64,000 nt of DNA from Flavobacterium crocinum (lineage in GTDB: Bacteria > Bacteroidota > Bacteroidia > Flavobacteriales > Flavobacteriaceae). This document shows, one piece after another, positions 33,324 through 42,325 of this stretch. The DNA lies in contig NZ_CP029255.1 of the NCBI RefSeq assembly GCF_003122385.1, positions 3,844,001-3,908,000 on the forward strand. Direction: 5' to 3'. The number at the start of each line of letters is the position of its first letter. Position 1 is the first letter of the stretch. The notes under the pieces are model-generated. The model was given only the letters and a program-made list of their open reading frames with translations, was not told the origin of the DNA and made no database searches. The position numbers were made by a program, and so were the translations under genes.

Positions 33324-33557
33324 TTAGTTACAGCCACAGCCGCCGCCGCTTTTTCCTGAATTGGCCCCGGAAGCTCCCTCACGGTAGGATTGAAAACTAA
33401 GTTCTGTCTTTTCTATTTTCCTGTTGGAAAGTACCATTTCAGAATCGTTGATTTTTCCTTTCTGGTATTCCTTTACAGAGGTGCAGGATGTGAGAAGAAT
33501 GCCTGTTAAAGCAATACTGCATAAAAGCACGAGATTTTTTTGCCTTGGCTTTTTCAT
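33324..33557 (-). CDS. DUF4266 small Cys-tailed lipoprotein
   Basis: This is a 77-residue lipoprotein (GILLTSCTSVKEYQKG, Cys25). Its C-terminus has the DUF4266 hallmark, a Gly-rich segment ending GGGCGCN. Just before this lies REGASGANSGKSGG. The Ser-Gly-Ala step resembles the D-x-x-[ST]-G-A-[ST] acceptor of ApbE flavin transfer, although the acidic residue is Glu and the last residue Asn. Its stop overlaps neither neighbour, and the ApbE frame ends within its first codon. It could be the flavinylated or metal-binding partner of this cluster. Confidence 0.92.
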   Translation of the reverse strand: MKKPRQKNLVLLCSIALTGILLTSCTSVKEYQKGKINDSEMVLSNRKIEKTELSFQSYREGASGANSGKSGGGCGCN

Positions 33558-34486
33558 TTCAGGTTAATGTTTTTAGAAGTGTAAATTTTGTTGTTGTCGT
33601 CAATTATAATACAAAATAGATCCGGTATCTGATCTATTAAAAACAAGCCTGCTTTAATCCCCATTACCGCTATAGGAGTTGCCATAGCATCTGCAAATTC
33701 TGCATTTGAGGCGATAATGGTCACGCTTTTTATTCCCGATATCGGAAGTCCTGTTTTTGGGTCAATGGTATGCGAATATTTTTTTCCGTTAATGGTCACG
33801 AATTTTTCATAATTGCCCGAGGTTGCCACCGCCTTATTTGAGATTTCCATATAGGAGAATGCCGCATTTGGCGAGTCAGGATCAGCCACACCGATGGTCC
33901 ATTTTTTGCCGTTGGGCTGCAGTCCCCATGCCGAAAGATCTCCGCTGGCATTAATTATGCCGCTCTGTACATTATGTTTTATAAGAATTTGTTTTGCCAT
34001 CTCGGCAGCATATCCTTTTCCGATACCTCCAAAACCAATCCGCATTCCTTTTTCTTTTAGAAATACTGTTGTATTTTCCCTGTCAAGTATAATATTTCGG
34101 TAATCAATAAGGTGTACCATTTTGAGAGCGGTCTGGGCATCAGGAAGACTGGTCATGGATTTGTCAAAATTCCACAGACTTTTGTCGATACTTCCATAAG
34201 AAATATCAAATGCACCTTGTGTGATTCTCGAAATTCCGATAGATCTTTCAATAAGATTAAAAACCTCCAAATCTACTTTAACGGGTGCTATTCCTGCGTT
34301 ATCATTGATCAGATTGGTCTGGCTGTCCTGTTTATAGGTAGTCAAAAGTTTTTCAATCCGTTTGATTTCCTGGGTGGCAAGTGCAATATTCTCATTTCCT
34401 GTTTTTTCATTTTCAGCAACAACTGTTATGGTAAAGCTGTTCCCCATGAGTTTTAGGGACTCGGAATATTTTTGGTTTTTAAGCAT
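33554..34486 (-). CDS. apbE: FAD:protein FMN transferase (ApbE family)
   Basis: The 310-residue product (from ATG at 34486, one base after the thioredoxin-like gene's stop) has the ApbE core. MGNSFTITVV is the start strand, GGIGKGYAAEMAKQIL a flavin-binding motif, then NASGDLSAWG and SHTIDPKTGLPI with the metal-binding region near NAEFADAMATPIAV. ApbE transfers FMN from FAD to Thr/Ser of target proteins. No signal peptide is evident, which is odd for a maturation enzyme of envelope flavoproteins, so export may need another route or the reaction is cytoplasmic. Confidence 0.93.
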   Translation of the reverse strand: MLKNQKYSESLKLMGNSFTITVVAENEKTGNENIALATQEIKRIEKLLTTYKQDSQTNLINDNAGIAPVKVDLEVFNLIERSIGISRITQGAFDISYGSIDKSLWNFDKSMTSLPDAQTALKMVHLIDYRNIILDRENTTVFLKEKGMRIGFGGIGKGYAAEMAKQILIKHNVQSGIINASGDLSAWGLQPNGKKWTIGVADPDSPNAAFSYMEISNKAVATSGNYEKFVTINGKKYSHTIDPKTGLPISGIKSVTIIASNAEFADAMATPIAVMGIKAGLFLIDQIPDLFCIIIDDNNKIYTSKNINLK

Positions 34487-34487
34487 G

Positions 34488-34922
34488 TTATTTTCGGCTC
34501 TCACAGATCGCTTTTATTTCGGCAGTCCACTGTTCAGGAGTAGATTCGGGTTTTCCATGCCAGGTTTTAAGCACTTTTCCATCGGCATCCAAAAGAAGCG
34601 TCAGGGGAAAATTTCCTTCCTTGTTGTATATTTCGGCTAAATCTTCATTTCGTTTAACCTGCTGCGGTGTTCCGATATTTTTCTTTTTCCTTGGAAAATC
34701 AGCATTAACAAGTACCAGATTTTCATTTGCCATCTCTGAGAATACCTGGCTTTCAAGATAATCTCTGCGCGTCACAATGCAGGGTCCGCACCAGTCTGAA
34801 CCCGAGAAGTTGAGCAGTATTAATTCATGTTTTTCTTTTGCTGTTTTTTTTGCATTATTAAAATCAGGTTCCCAGTTAATGGGAAGCACGGTCATTAAAA
34901 GCAATAATGTAATTAGTTTCAT
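34488..34922 (-). CDS. Secreted thioredoxin-family protein
   Basis: This 144-residue protein has a short signal peptide (MKLITLLLLMTVLPINW) and a thioredoxin fold with the redox pair in GSDWCGPC (Cys45, Cys48). The cis-proline region is EGNFPLTLLLDADGKVL. It should act as a periplasmic disulfide reductase. It is the first gene of the minus-strand ApbE/DUF4266/DUF3570 set and could keep the DUF4266 Cys-Gly-Cys-Asn tail reduced. Confidence 0.93.
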   Translation of the reverse strand: MKLITLLLLMTVLPINWEPDFNNAKKTAKEKHELILLNFSGSDWCGPCIVTRRDYLESQVFSEMANENLVLVNADFPRKKKNIGTPQQVKRNEDLAEIYNKEGNFPLTLLLDADGKVLKTWHGKPESTPEQWTAEIKAICESRK

Positions 34923-35032
34923 TTTGCAGTCTGTTTTTAGGTATATACGAAATAACGCATTGCTGCGATTCTTATTTTTTTTAATTGCTTAAGATTCAAT
35001 TAATTTTTACTCCGGCTTCAGGACTGTTTTTC

Positions 35033-35722
35033 TTAAGCCGTATGAACCCCGAAAATATAACCGACCAAGGCTGAGGCTGCCATTGCAAAAGTTCCCCAGA
35101 TGCAGATACGCATTACAGCTTTCAGCGTATGGGATCCCCCGGCCTTAGCGGCCAGCATTCCCGATAATGCCAAAAAGAGTATTGAAAAACCATACTGGTA
35201 CAATACCATTTCTTTTATGGGAGCGAAAATAGCCACCAGCAGCGGCAGCAAGCCCCCTATGACAAAAGATACAGCTGATGCGAAAGCGGCCATTAAAGGA
35301 TTAGCCTGGGTAATTTCATTGATTCCGAGCTCATCTCTCGCATGTGTTTGAAGTGCATTATGGGCTGTCAATTCGACTGCAACCTGTTTTGCCAGTTCAC
35401 TGTTCAGCCCGCGCTTCATATAAATATGGGTCAGTTCCTCAAGCTCTGATTCAGGCATATTTTTAAGTTCCTCTTTCTCGCGGGTAAGATCAGCAGTTTC
35501 AACATCAGCCTGAGAGCTTACCGATACGTATTCGCCTGCGGCCATGGACAATGCACCTGCCACTAAACCGGCTGTTGCCGCCAGCAGAATAGGTTCTCTG
35601 CTCACGCTTGCAGCTGCCACGCCAATAGCCAGGCTGGTGGTGGATAAAATTCCGTCATTGGCGCCCAGAACTGCTGCCCTCAGCCACCCGCTTCTGGTGA
35701 TGTAATGATTTTCAGCTTCCAT
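35033..35722 (-). CDS. VIT1/CCC1 family transporter
   Basis: This 229-residue membrane protein has the VIT1 signature in its first helices (AVLGANDGILSTTSLAIGVA, then AAGEYVSVSSQADVETADL). An acidic cytoplasmic stretch (REKEELKNMPESELEELTHI) and three C-terminal helices follow. In eukaryotes the family moves Fe2+/Mn2+ into vacuoles; bacterial members are predicted iron or manganese exporters. It overlaps the start of the unknown gene at 35712 by 11 bp, so the two are coupled. Confidence 0.93.
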   Translation of the reverse strand: MEAENHYITRSGWLRAAVLGANDGILSTTSLAIGVAAASVSREPILLAATAGLVAGALSMAAGEYVSVSSQADVETADLTREKEELKNMPESELEELTHIYMKRGLNSELAKQVAVELTAHNALQTHARDELGINEITQANPLMAAFASAVSFVIGGLLPLLVAIFAPIKEMVLYQYGFSILFLALSGMLAAKAGGSHTLKAVMRICIWGTFAMAASALVGYIFGVHTA

Positions 35723-36131
35723 GATTTTTTTGCATTAATTTAACCCAGTCCCGATTTTCAGATATTTTTGGACTGCCTCCAAAATTGGTTTTCAGCAGTT
35801 CCCTGATCTGAAATTGTGTCTTGTTCCGGGTGCTGTTTTTCCATTCATTAAAATCGTAAATATGAATCTGCTCTGCATTAGGATTTGCAATAAAAGAGAT
35901 TCGGGATATGGAATACTTATATTTCTTCAGTTCATTTAAAGTACTGCGGCTGGGAACCACAATAAGTATGTTTTCCCAGTTCAGATAATCTTTAGCAATG
36001 TCATCTCTTTGCTCCAGTCCCAGAGACTCAAAGAAGGCTTTAATTTTTTGATTATTTAACCCTTCAATTTTTTTATCTATGTTTTTAAGAGTGTCCGAGA
36101 GAATCTCTCTATCCATAACATCCATTTTCAT
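35712..36131 (-). CDS. Unknown cytoplasmic protein coupled to the VIT transporter
   Basis: I do not recognise this 139-residue protein. It has a helical N-terminus (EILSDTLKNIDKKIEGLNNQ), a central beta-alpha region (NILIVVPSRSTLNELKKYKY, ISFIANPNAEQIHIYDFNEW) and a basic C-terminus, with no membrane segment or signal. Its stop overlaps the VIT transporter start, which suggests a regulatory or binding role for that transporter. Confidence 0.75.
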   Translation of the reverse strand: MKMDVMDREILSDTLKNIDKKIEGLNNQKIKAFFESLGLEQRDDIAKDYLNWENILIVVPSRSTLNELKKYKYSISRISFIANPNAEQIHIYDFNEWKNSTRNKTQFQIRELLKTNFGGSPKISENRDWVKLMQKNHGS

Positions 36132-36383
36132 AGGTCTATAATTTCCAAATAAAATTACTTCAAAATACCTTTGGTTATCAGGCTGCTGCCGTTAGAATGA
36201 TTCTAAATTTTATTCAGGCTTTTATTGCAGGATTAAATTGCAGTAAGTTAGCAGTACAATAACAGTATCGGCTTTTTAAAATGATGCGGCTCCTGGTCAT
36301 GGCATCAGTAATGAAACATAATGAAATCAGGGTAACTTTTTAAAATTGAATAGGAGAATTAAATTTAACAAAGGAAAGTCTTC

Positions 36384-36812
36384 ATGTATACCATAAATAC
36401 ACAGCTGGCATATTTTAACTGCAGTTTTAATTCTAAAAGGTTAATTCTAAATCTCAAATGGTTCAGACTTGACAAGGCCGATAGTTCCAGTTTAAACGCA
36501 CTGTGCTTTAATAGTACTGAGCTTGAGCAGTTTCAGGCTTTTATAGGGCAAAATCCACTTAACTTTCCAGGTCAGTCTTTTGTGGAGCCCACTAAAATAG
36601 AAGAATTTGTTTTTTTTATAAACGGTAATGTTCCGCAGGGAATATTGTCATTTTACCCTGTTCTTTCAAAAAATGCAGATACAGACACTCATCCTTCAAT
36701 TCATCAGGTCATGAAAATTGTCCTCACCGATGAAAATTATCAGCCTGCTGCCCATTACACATTGGATTTTGATGTGATTGGCAAGATTGAAATTTACAGG
36801 AATGCAAAATAA
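36384..36812 (+). CDS. Unknown small protein (possibly cytoplasmic)
   Basis: I do not recognise this 142-residue protein. It lacks a signal peptide, and its sequence (LNLKWFRLDKADSSSLNALC, PGQSFVEPTKIEEFVFFING, then YTLDFDVIGKIEIYRNAK at the end) suggests an alpha/beta fold. It is a single gene between divergent units, with about 250 bp upstream free of other genes. Confidence 0.65.
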   Translation: MYTINTQLAYFNCSFNSKRLILNLKWFRLDKADSSSLNALCFNSTELEQFQAFIGQNPLNFPGQSFVEPTKIEEFVFFINGNVPQGILSFYPVLSKNADTDTHPSIHQVMKIVLTDENYQPAAHYTLDFDVIGKIEIYRNAK

Positions 36813-36913
36813 AAAAAATATGTGTTTATGAAGCTGTCTAATATTATTTTATCAGACAGATTGCTGTTATTTGTAAAATTGCTCTAACGGCGGGAAGTTG
36901 TAAATTTCAATTT

Positions 36914-38422
36914 CTACAGCGTATCGGCTTTTTGTTGTAAAGGAAGGGTCACCGTAAATTCAGCGCCGTTGTCCTTTTCCCCGGCTGCAGTTATTTTACC
37001 ATTATGCCTTTCGGCAATCTTTCTGCACAGGGCAAGCCCAAGGCCATTTCCCTCGTACTGGTCTTTGGAATGCAGTCTTTCAAATGCCGTAAAAATCTTT
37101 TCTGCAAATTCAGCCTCAATTCCAATACCATTATCCTTTATTTTTATCTGTACAAAATCCTGGCCGTCACTATTGATGATGCTGCTTGTTATGATAATCC
37201 TTGGAGGCTGGTCCGCTTTGGAAAATTTTAAGGCATTTTGCAGGAGGTTATAGAAAAGCTGGTTAATTAAAATCGGCGCTCCCTGAATCTGTGGAAGATC
37301 AGAAGTAACTAAAATAGCACCTTTTTCCCTTATTATGAGCTCAAGGTCTATTTTTATGTCTTCAATAACCTTATTAAGATTAATTGTTTCTATAACCTGT
37401 GAAGTTTTGTCAAGGGTGGAATAGGTCAAAATTCCCTCTATGATATTTTCCATTCTCTGGGCAGACTGGCTTACTTTATGAAGGTATTTTTTAGATTTTT
37501 CATTAACATTTTCTTCTATGTCATTTCGTAAGAGTGTATTGAAAATTTTAATTTTTCGCAGCGGCTCTCGAAGATCGTGGCTCACTACGCTGGCAAAATG
37601 CATCAGATCACGATTGGAACGCGTGAGCTCATTTGTACGGCTTGCGACCTGCTTTTTTAGTTCCTCCTGAAATTCCTTATGCTCGTGTATATCCTGAACA
37701 ATACCAATGATGGTCTTTGCAGACCCGTCTTTGTCCTTGATAATCTTTCCATTGATTTTAGCCCAGCGGTAGGAGCCGTCATCATTTAAAATCCGCGCCT
37801 CATAGCATATTTTTCCCGTTGCCTCCGCCTGCTGATGGGCTTTTTCGCGCGCATGAAGGTCCTCTGGGTGCAGCTTTGCAATTAAATCGTCATTTGTTGT
37901 TTCGCTTCCAATCGAGCAGATCGTATTGAAATTTGCTGAAGTCTTGATTTTTTTGGTTTCAAGGTCTATTTCATAACTTCCTATCCCGGAACTTTCTATG
38001 GCTATGGTTAATTTTTCATTTGCTTTCAGGGTTTCTTCTTTTGCTTTGTGCAGATCTGTGATGTCAGCGCCGGTGTTAAGCACGCCATAGACTTTTCCAT
38101 GCTCGTCAAAAAGCGGAATAAAACTATAATTAAAGTAATATTCGGTCATAATTCCCTGCATGACCAGATCTACTTTTCTGCCCACAGCATGAAAAGCTGT
38201 TCCGGTTTTAAAAACGCCAAGGGCCTCATCGAGAATCTGCTGGTTTTCAATTTCAGGAACAACACTCAGATAGGTTTTTCCAAGTACATCATTTCCTTTG
38301 CCCCATGTTTTGATCATGGCATCATTGGCCAGTGCAATTTCTAAATTATCTCCCACATATACCCCGATGGGAAAGGGAATAGCATCAATTATATTTTGTA
38401 GAAGCCCTGGATTTCGGTACAT
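36914..38422 (-). CDS. PAS-domain sensor histidine kinase
   Basis: This 502-residue kinase has an N-terminal PAS domain (about 8-125, IIDAIPFPIGVYVGDNLEIA) and a second PAS/PAC (about 135-250, ILNDDGSYRWAKINGKIIKD). A linker helix, HisKA (about 275-340, ASVVSHDLREPLRKIKIFNT) and HATPase (about 385-500, NLLQNALKFSKADQ, KDNGIGIEAEF, GNGLGLALCRKIAERHNG) follow. It has no membrane helix and should sense a cytoplasmic signal. No partner is adjacent; stand-alone receivers at 28304, 41384 and 62838 are possible partners. Confidence 0.93.
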   Translation of the reverse strand: MYRNPGLLQNIIDAIPFPIGVYVGDNLEIALANDAMIKTWGKGNDVLGKTYLSVVPEIENQQILDEALGVFKTGTAFHAVGRKVDLVMQGIMTEYYFNYSFIPLFDEHGKVYGVLNTGADITDLHKAKEETLKANEKLTIAIESSGIGSYEIDLETKKIKTSANFNTICSIGSETTNDDLIAKLHPEDLHAREKAHQQAEATGKICYEARILNDDGSYRWAKINGKIIKDKDGSAKTIIGIVQDIHEHKEFQEELKKQVASRTNELTRSNRDLMHFASVVSHDLREPLRKIKIFNTLLRNDIEENVNEKSKKYLHKVSQSAQRMENIIEGILTYSTLDKTSQVIETINLNKVIEDIKIDLELIIREKGAILVTSDLPQIQGAPILINQLFYNLLQNALKFSKADQPPRIIITSSIINSDGQDFVQIKIKDNGIGIEAEFAEKIFTAFERLHSKDQYEGNGLGLALCRKIAERHNGKITAAGEKDNGAEFTVTLPLQQKADTL

Positions 38423-38546
38423 AGCGTTAGGTTTGATTAGTGTTTTGGTCTTTAATGGCGAATATACTGGTTTTTAAAAAGTTTCCTGTTACAGGGATTC
38501 CATATTTTTTATCATAATTCCAATAATTGGCAGGTAATCATTTTTA

Positions 38547-38837
38547 TTATTTCTTCTTTGCTATTTTGTTATTGGAAATGCCCCGCTGCTCTCTGCACTT
38601 AAAGCGGCTGATCTGCTCACAGCGTTTCTGCAGATGCTTTGTTTTACAATTTTCTACCCTTTTACGCCAAAGTATATAACTGCCGGTTTTGAGTTCCTTC
38701 TTCATTAAAGTTTTTACATCAGCTTCCTTAAGAGCAAACTGGTGTTCAATAGCCTCAAAAGGGGTTCTGTCTTCCCATGCCATTTCAATAATGCGGTCCA
38801 GGTCACGATCAGCAAACTGCTGTTTTAATTTTTTCAT
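38547..38837 (-). CDS. TIGR03643 family protein
   Basis: The 96-residue basic protein begins with the family core DRIIEMAWEDRTPFEAIEHQ FALKEADV and continues LKTGSYILWRKRVENCKTKH. The function is unknown. In Bacteroidota it commonly travels with photolyase/cryptochrome and short-chain dehydrogenase genes; here two SDR genes lie on the opposite strand but no photolyase is in the window. A DNA-binding-like helical fold is plausible. Confidence 0.85.
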   Translation of the reverse strand: MKKLKQQFADRDLDRIIEMAWEDRTPFEAIEHQFALKEADVKTLMKKELKTGSYILWRKRVENCKTKHLQKRCEQISRFKCREQRGISNNKIAKKK

Positions 38838-39081
38838 GATTGTATTTTTTGAGGGATTCTCCTTGAAGAATTGAGAAGAGCATAGCTAATTTAGATAAAA
38901 TAATTTTTATTTTGTTTAATATTTATTTAAAATTGTCAAACAATTGTTATCTTTAAGATACTAAGATAACTTTATGCTAAAACACAGTTTAGCTTTTTTG
39001 ATAATTAATAAAGAATATCTTATTTTATTGACAATCATAGCACAAACAGTCCTCCCAGCTCTTAAATTTAATCTTAAAAAA

Positions 39082-39765
39082 ATGAAAACTATTGTAATTG
39101 TTGGCGGCAGTAAAGGAATAGGGAATGCTGTTTTAATGCAGAATCTGGAAAACTGCCGGATTATCAATATCAGCAGGACAGCTCCTGATATTACCCATCC
39201 GAATTTAATTCATTTTGCAATCGATGTGCTCGGGGATCCTTTGCCTGAATTTGAAAGTATGGATGCCCTGGTTTATTGTCCGGGATCTATAAACCTGAAA
39301 CCCATTCTGGGCTTAAGTCTGGATGATTTCAGAAATGATTTTGAAATTAATGTGGTGGGAGCAGTCAAAGTGATTCAGCATTATCTGCCTGCGTTAAAGA
39401 AAGGGGAAAACCCTTCTATTGTTTTATTCAGCAGTGTTGCGGCAAAACTCGGAATGCCTTTTCATGCCAGTATTGCGGCCTCGAAAGCAGCAGTAGAGGG
39501 TCTGGTTAAATCGCTCGGCGCCGAGCTTGCCCCGTTAATCCGTATCAATGCTATTGCCCCGACTATTACAGAGACTTCTTTATCAGCATCTATTTTAAGA
39601 AACGACAGGATGAAGGAAAATATGAAGGAACGACACCCCTTGAAAAATTATCTAAAACCCGAGGAGGTTGGACGTATGGCTGGCTATCTTATCTCTGAAG
39701 ATGCAGCATCAATTTCAGGCCAGGTTTTCGCGATGGATTATGGTTTGGTAAGCTTTAAATTGTAA
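39082..39765 (+). CDS. Short-chain dehydrogenase/reductase (SDR)
   Basis: The ATG at 39082 gives 227 residues starting with the nucleotide-binding motif MKTIVIVGGSKGIGNAVL. It lacks the usual Tyr-x-x-x-Lys spacing: the catalytic zone reads SIVLFSSVAAKLGMPFHAS, then IAASKAAVEGLVKSLGAEL, so the tyrosine is replaced by the Ile-Ala-Ala-Ser context. Other SDR motifs are present (ALVYCPGSINL, RINAIAPTITET). The frame could be extended 108 bp upstream, but that adds no family sequence. It is coupled to the next SDR gene (12-bp gap). An NAD(P)-dependent oxidoreductase of unknown substrate. Confidence 0.88.
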   Translation: MKTIVIVGGSKGIGNAVLMQNLENCRIINISRTAPDITHPNLIHFAIDVLGDPLPEFESMDALVYCPGSINLKPILGLSLDDFRNDFEINVVGAVKVIQHYLPALKKGENPSIVLFSSVAAKLGMPFHASIAASKAAVEGLVKSLGAELAPLIRINAIAPTITETSLSASILRNDRMKENMKERHPLKNYLKPEEVGRMAGYLISEDAASISGQVFAMDYGLVSFKL

Positions 39766-39777
39766 AACAGCTCAGAG

Positions 39778-41190
39778 ATGAAAATTCTTTTAACAGGCGC
39801 TACAGGTTATATCGGCAAGAGGCTGCTGCCCTTGCTGCTGGATCACGGAAATGAAGTAATCTGCTGCGTTCGGGATAAAAACAGGTTTTACTTTCCTGAA
39901 CAATTTGAAAATAAAATACAGGTCATTGAAGCTGATTTTCTGGATCCGGAAAGCCTGAAGAGTATTCCCGATGATATAGACGCGGCCTATTACCTGATCC
40001 ATTCCATGTCCGGCGCTTCCAATTATGATCAGCTGGAAAGCATTTCGGCACATTATTTTATAGAAAAAATAAACCAGACAAATGCAAAACAGATTATTTA
40101 CCTCAGCGGAATTGTAAATGATAAGTCATTATCCAAACATTTGTCATCAAGGAAGGCGGTGGAAGATATTTTAAAGACTGCAGCATTGCCCTTAACGGTG
40201 CTTCGGGCCGGAATAATAGTAGGATCGGGAAGCGCCTCTTTTGAAATAATACGTGATCTGGTGGATAAACTGCCCCTTATGATTACCCCAAAATGGCTCA
40301 ATACCAAATGCCAGCCGATTGCCATCAGCGATGTTTTGGAGTTTTTAATCCGCTCGCTGTTAAATCCGGCAGTTTATGGTGAAAGTTTTGATATCGGGGG
40401 ACCTGATATTTTGACCTACAAGGAAATGCTGCTGGAGTTTGCCAGAGCAAAAAAACTACGGAGATACATTTACACCGTACCGGTGATGACCCCAAAATTA
40501 TCGTCCTACTGGCTGTATTTTGTGACTTCAACTTCCTTTAAGCTGGCCTCGGCGCTGGTTAGCAGCATGAAAGTGGAAGTCATCTGCCGAGATAACAGGA
40601 TTAACAGCCTGCTGGGCGTTACACCTATTACTTACCGGCAGGCATTAGAGAGGGCTTTGAAAAAAATCAGTGATGATGATATCATCTCGAGCTGGAAAGA
40701 CTCCCGTGTCAGCGGACAGTTCAAAGGAAATGTTTCCCAATACCTGAAGGTCCCAAAAAAGGGCTGTTACATTGACAGAAGAAAAAGAGCAGTCATAAAC
40801 AGGGAATATACAATTGCTCGGATCTGGTCCATAGGAGGAGAGACCGGGTGGTATTACGCCGACTGGCTCTGGGAGCTGCGCGGATTCATCGATAAGGTTT
40901 TTGGCGGTGTGGGCACCAGAAGGGGAAGGACGCATAAAACGCAGATACATGCAGGGGATGCACTGGATTTCTGGAGGGTTGTATATGCCGATAAGAAGCA
41001 GGGCAAACTGGTTTTGTATGCCGAGATGAAACTTCCGGGCGAAGCCTGGCTGGAATTTAAAATAATCAACAATACCTTATATCAGGCGGCCACTTTTAAA
41101 CCCCACGGGCTTATGGGAAGACTATACTGGTATGCCGTGCTGCCGTTTCATGGTTTTATATTTGACGGCATGCTTAAAAAACTCATTTAA
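39778..41190 (+). CDS. SDR/NmrA-like oxidoreductase with C-terminal DUF2867 domain
   Basis: This 470-residue protein has an N-terminal extended-SDR Rossmann domain (MKILLTGATGYIGKRLLPLL, YYLIHSMSGASNY, YLSGIVND, about 1-300). The C-terminal DUF2867 region (about 320-470) includes GETGWYYADWLWELRGFIDK, RRGRTHKTQIHAGDALDFWR and QAATFKPHGLMGRLYWYAVL. Such fusions are predicted NAD(P)H-binding enzymes, possibly acting on membrane lipids or quinones. It follows the first SDR closely and is probably co-transcribed with it. Confidence 0.9.
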   Translation: MKILLTGATGYIGKRLLPLLLDHGNEVICCVRDKNRFYFPEQFENKIQVIEADFLDPESLKSIPDDIDAAYYLIHSMSGASNYDQLESISAHYFIEKINQTNAKQIIYLSGIVNDKSLSKHLSSRKAVEDILKTAALPLTVLRAGIIVGSGSASFEIIRDLVDKLPLMITPKWLNTKCQPIAISDVLEFLIRSLLNPAVYGESFDIGGPDILTYKEMLLEFARAKKLRRYIYTVPVMTPKLSSYWLYFVTSTSFKLASALVSSMKVEVICRDNRINSLLGVTPITYRQALERALKKISDDDIISSWKDSRVSGQFKGNVSQYLKVPKKGCYIDRRKRAVINREYTIARIWSIGGETGWYYADWLWELRGFIDKVFGGVGTRRGRTHKTQIHAGDALDFWRVVYADKKQGKLVLYAEMKLPGEAWLEFKIINNTLYQAATFKPHGLMGRLYWYAVLPFHGFIFDGMLKKLI

Positions 41191-41353
41191 GGGTTTGTGG
41201 ATAATGTGAGCTTGGCCTGCGGACTATTTTACAGCTGGGGGTATTGTACTGATATAATGCTGTTTTCAATATCCTGCAGTTTAAAAAGGTTTGTAAAATG
41301 AGATCCTGTGAGCATTAATTTTGTACGCCATAATTTCATTTGGGCATTTTTAG

Positions 41354-41361
41354 TACATTTG
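41354..41361 (+). promoter_or_regulatory. Bacteroidota -7 promoter element before the receiver gene
   Basis: TACATTTG matches TAnnTTTG, 22 bp before the ATG at 41384. Confidence 0.5.
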
Positions 41362-41383
41362 GAAATTATAAAACCGCTTCAAT

Positions 41384-41890
41384 ATGATAACTGATGAAAA
41401 TCCGGATGCAGAAAGCCCAAAAGAAAAAGAGCCGGTAAAAATCTTATTGGCCGAGGATGATAAGGACGACCAGGAATTATTCATCGATGCCCTGGAGGCG
41501 GCGGATGTTCCCTCTGAGGTAACGGCCCTTGAAAACGGGCAGGAACTCGTGGATACACTCAGAGATAAATCCCAGCCCGATCCGGATATTATTTTTATCG
41601 ATGTCAATATGCCTGTTAAAGGCGGAAAGCAGGCGCTGGAAGAAATAAAGGGAGACAAAGAGTTAAGGGACATTCCTGCCGTTATGCTCTCCACCTGGGA
41701 TCATCCTGCAGATATTGAAGACACCTTTGATAAGGGGGCGGACCTATATGTCCAGAAGCCCAATTCTTTTAATGGCTTTGTGTTGGTACTAAAGAAGGTC
41801 TTTTTTCTGCACTGGGCCAAAGCTTTATTGGGTCCGGTTAAAAATTTATTTTTTGTTTATGAAAAGAACATCTCCCAGGGAGATTCTTAA
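41384..41890 (+). CDS. Stand-alone receiver domain (response regulator, paralogue of 62838)
   Basis: The 168-residue product has an acidic N-terminal tail and a single REC domain. The Asp pocket is in LLAEDDKDDQELFIDALEAA, the phosphorylation site in IIFIDVNMPVKGG, then VMLSTWDHP and the conserved Lys in LYVQKPNSFN. The end (LKKVFFLHWAKALLGP) carries a Trp-containing helix shared with the receiver at 62838. No kinase is adjacent; the PAS kinase at 36914 is a candidate partner. Confidence 0.92.
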   Translation: MITDENPDAESPKEKEPVKILLAEDDKDDQELFIDALEAADVPSEVTALENGQELVDTLRDKSQPDPDIIFIDVNMPVKGGKQALEEIKGDKELRDIPAVMLSTWDHPADIEDTFDKGADLYVQKPNSFNGFVLVLKKVFFLHWAKALLGPVKNLFFVYEKNISQGDS

Positions 41891-42120
41891 GCCCACCTGT
41901 GTTATACCTTTATTTTGTCCTTGCGATACTGCTTTAGCCATTTTTCTGGAGAAGCTGGATTTCCTTTGGATCCCCTGATGGGTTTGACTAATGCAGTTTC
42001 GAACTTAAATCTGCTAGGTCTTGATTTATATGACTTTGTAGTTCTCAAAAATGCCAAGTGCCACGAATCTGCCTTAAACTTAGAATGGTTAAATATCGCT
42101 AAAAGCCGCCTTAACTTTTT

Positions 42121-42147
42121 GTGGCAAAAAAGGTATCCACTCCAAAG
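42121..42147. repeat. Lone IS3-type end-like sequence 1
   Basis: GTGGCAAAAAAGGTATCCAC followed by TCCAAAG. The complement (TTTGGAGTGGATACCTTTTT) resembles the terminal repeat of the IS3-type remnants at 43524 and 48354 (TTGGAGTTGCTACCTTTTT). No transposase is attached. Confidence 0.55.
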
Positions 42148-42235
42148 TTTCTAGCTTCAAAAAGCACCACGTGCCTCGATTTTGTCGCAAAACTTTATAC
42201 TGGTGAAATATTTTAAGATCCACCTTAAGGTACTT

Positions 42236-42259
42236 ATAAAAAAGTATCCACTCCAAAGT
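42236..42259. repeat. Lone IS3-type end-like sequence 2
   Basis: ATAAAAAAGTATCCACTCCA followed by AAGT, in the same orientation as the sequence at 42121 and 115 bp away. The rest of 41891-42325 contains no convincing gene. Confidence 0.5.
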
Positions 42260-42325
42260 AAGTTTTATAATCATAAATCTATTAAATCATTTTTCATAAG
42301 AGATAAGTACAAATACCTTATTTTG

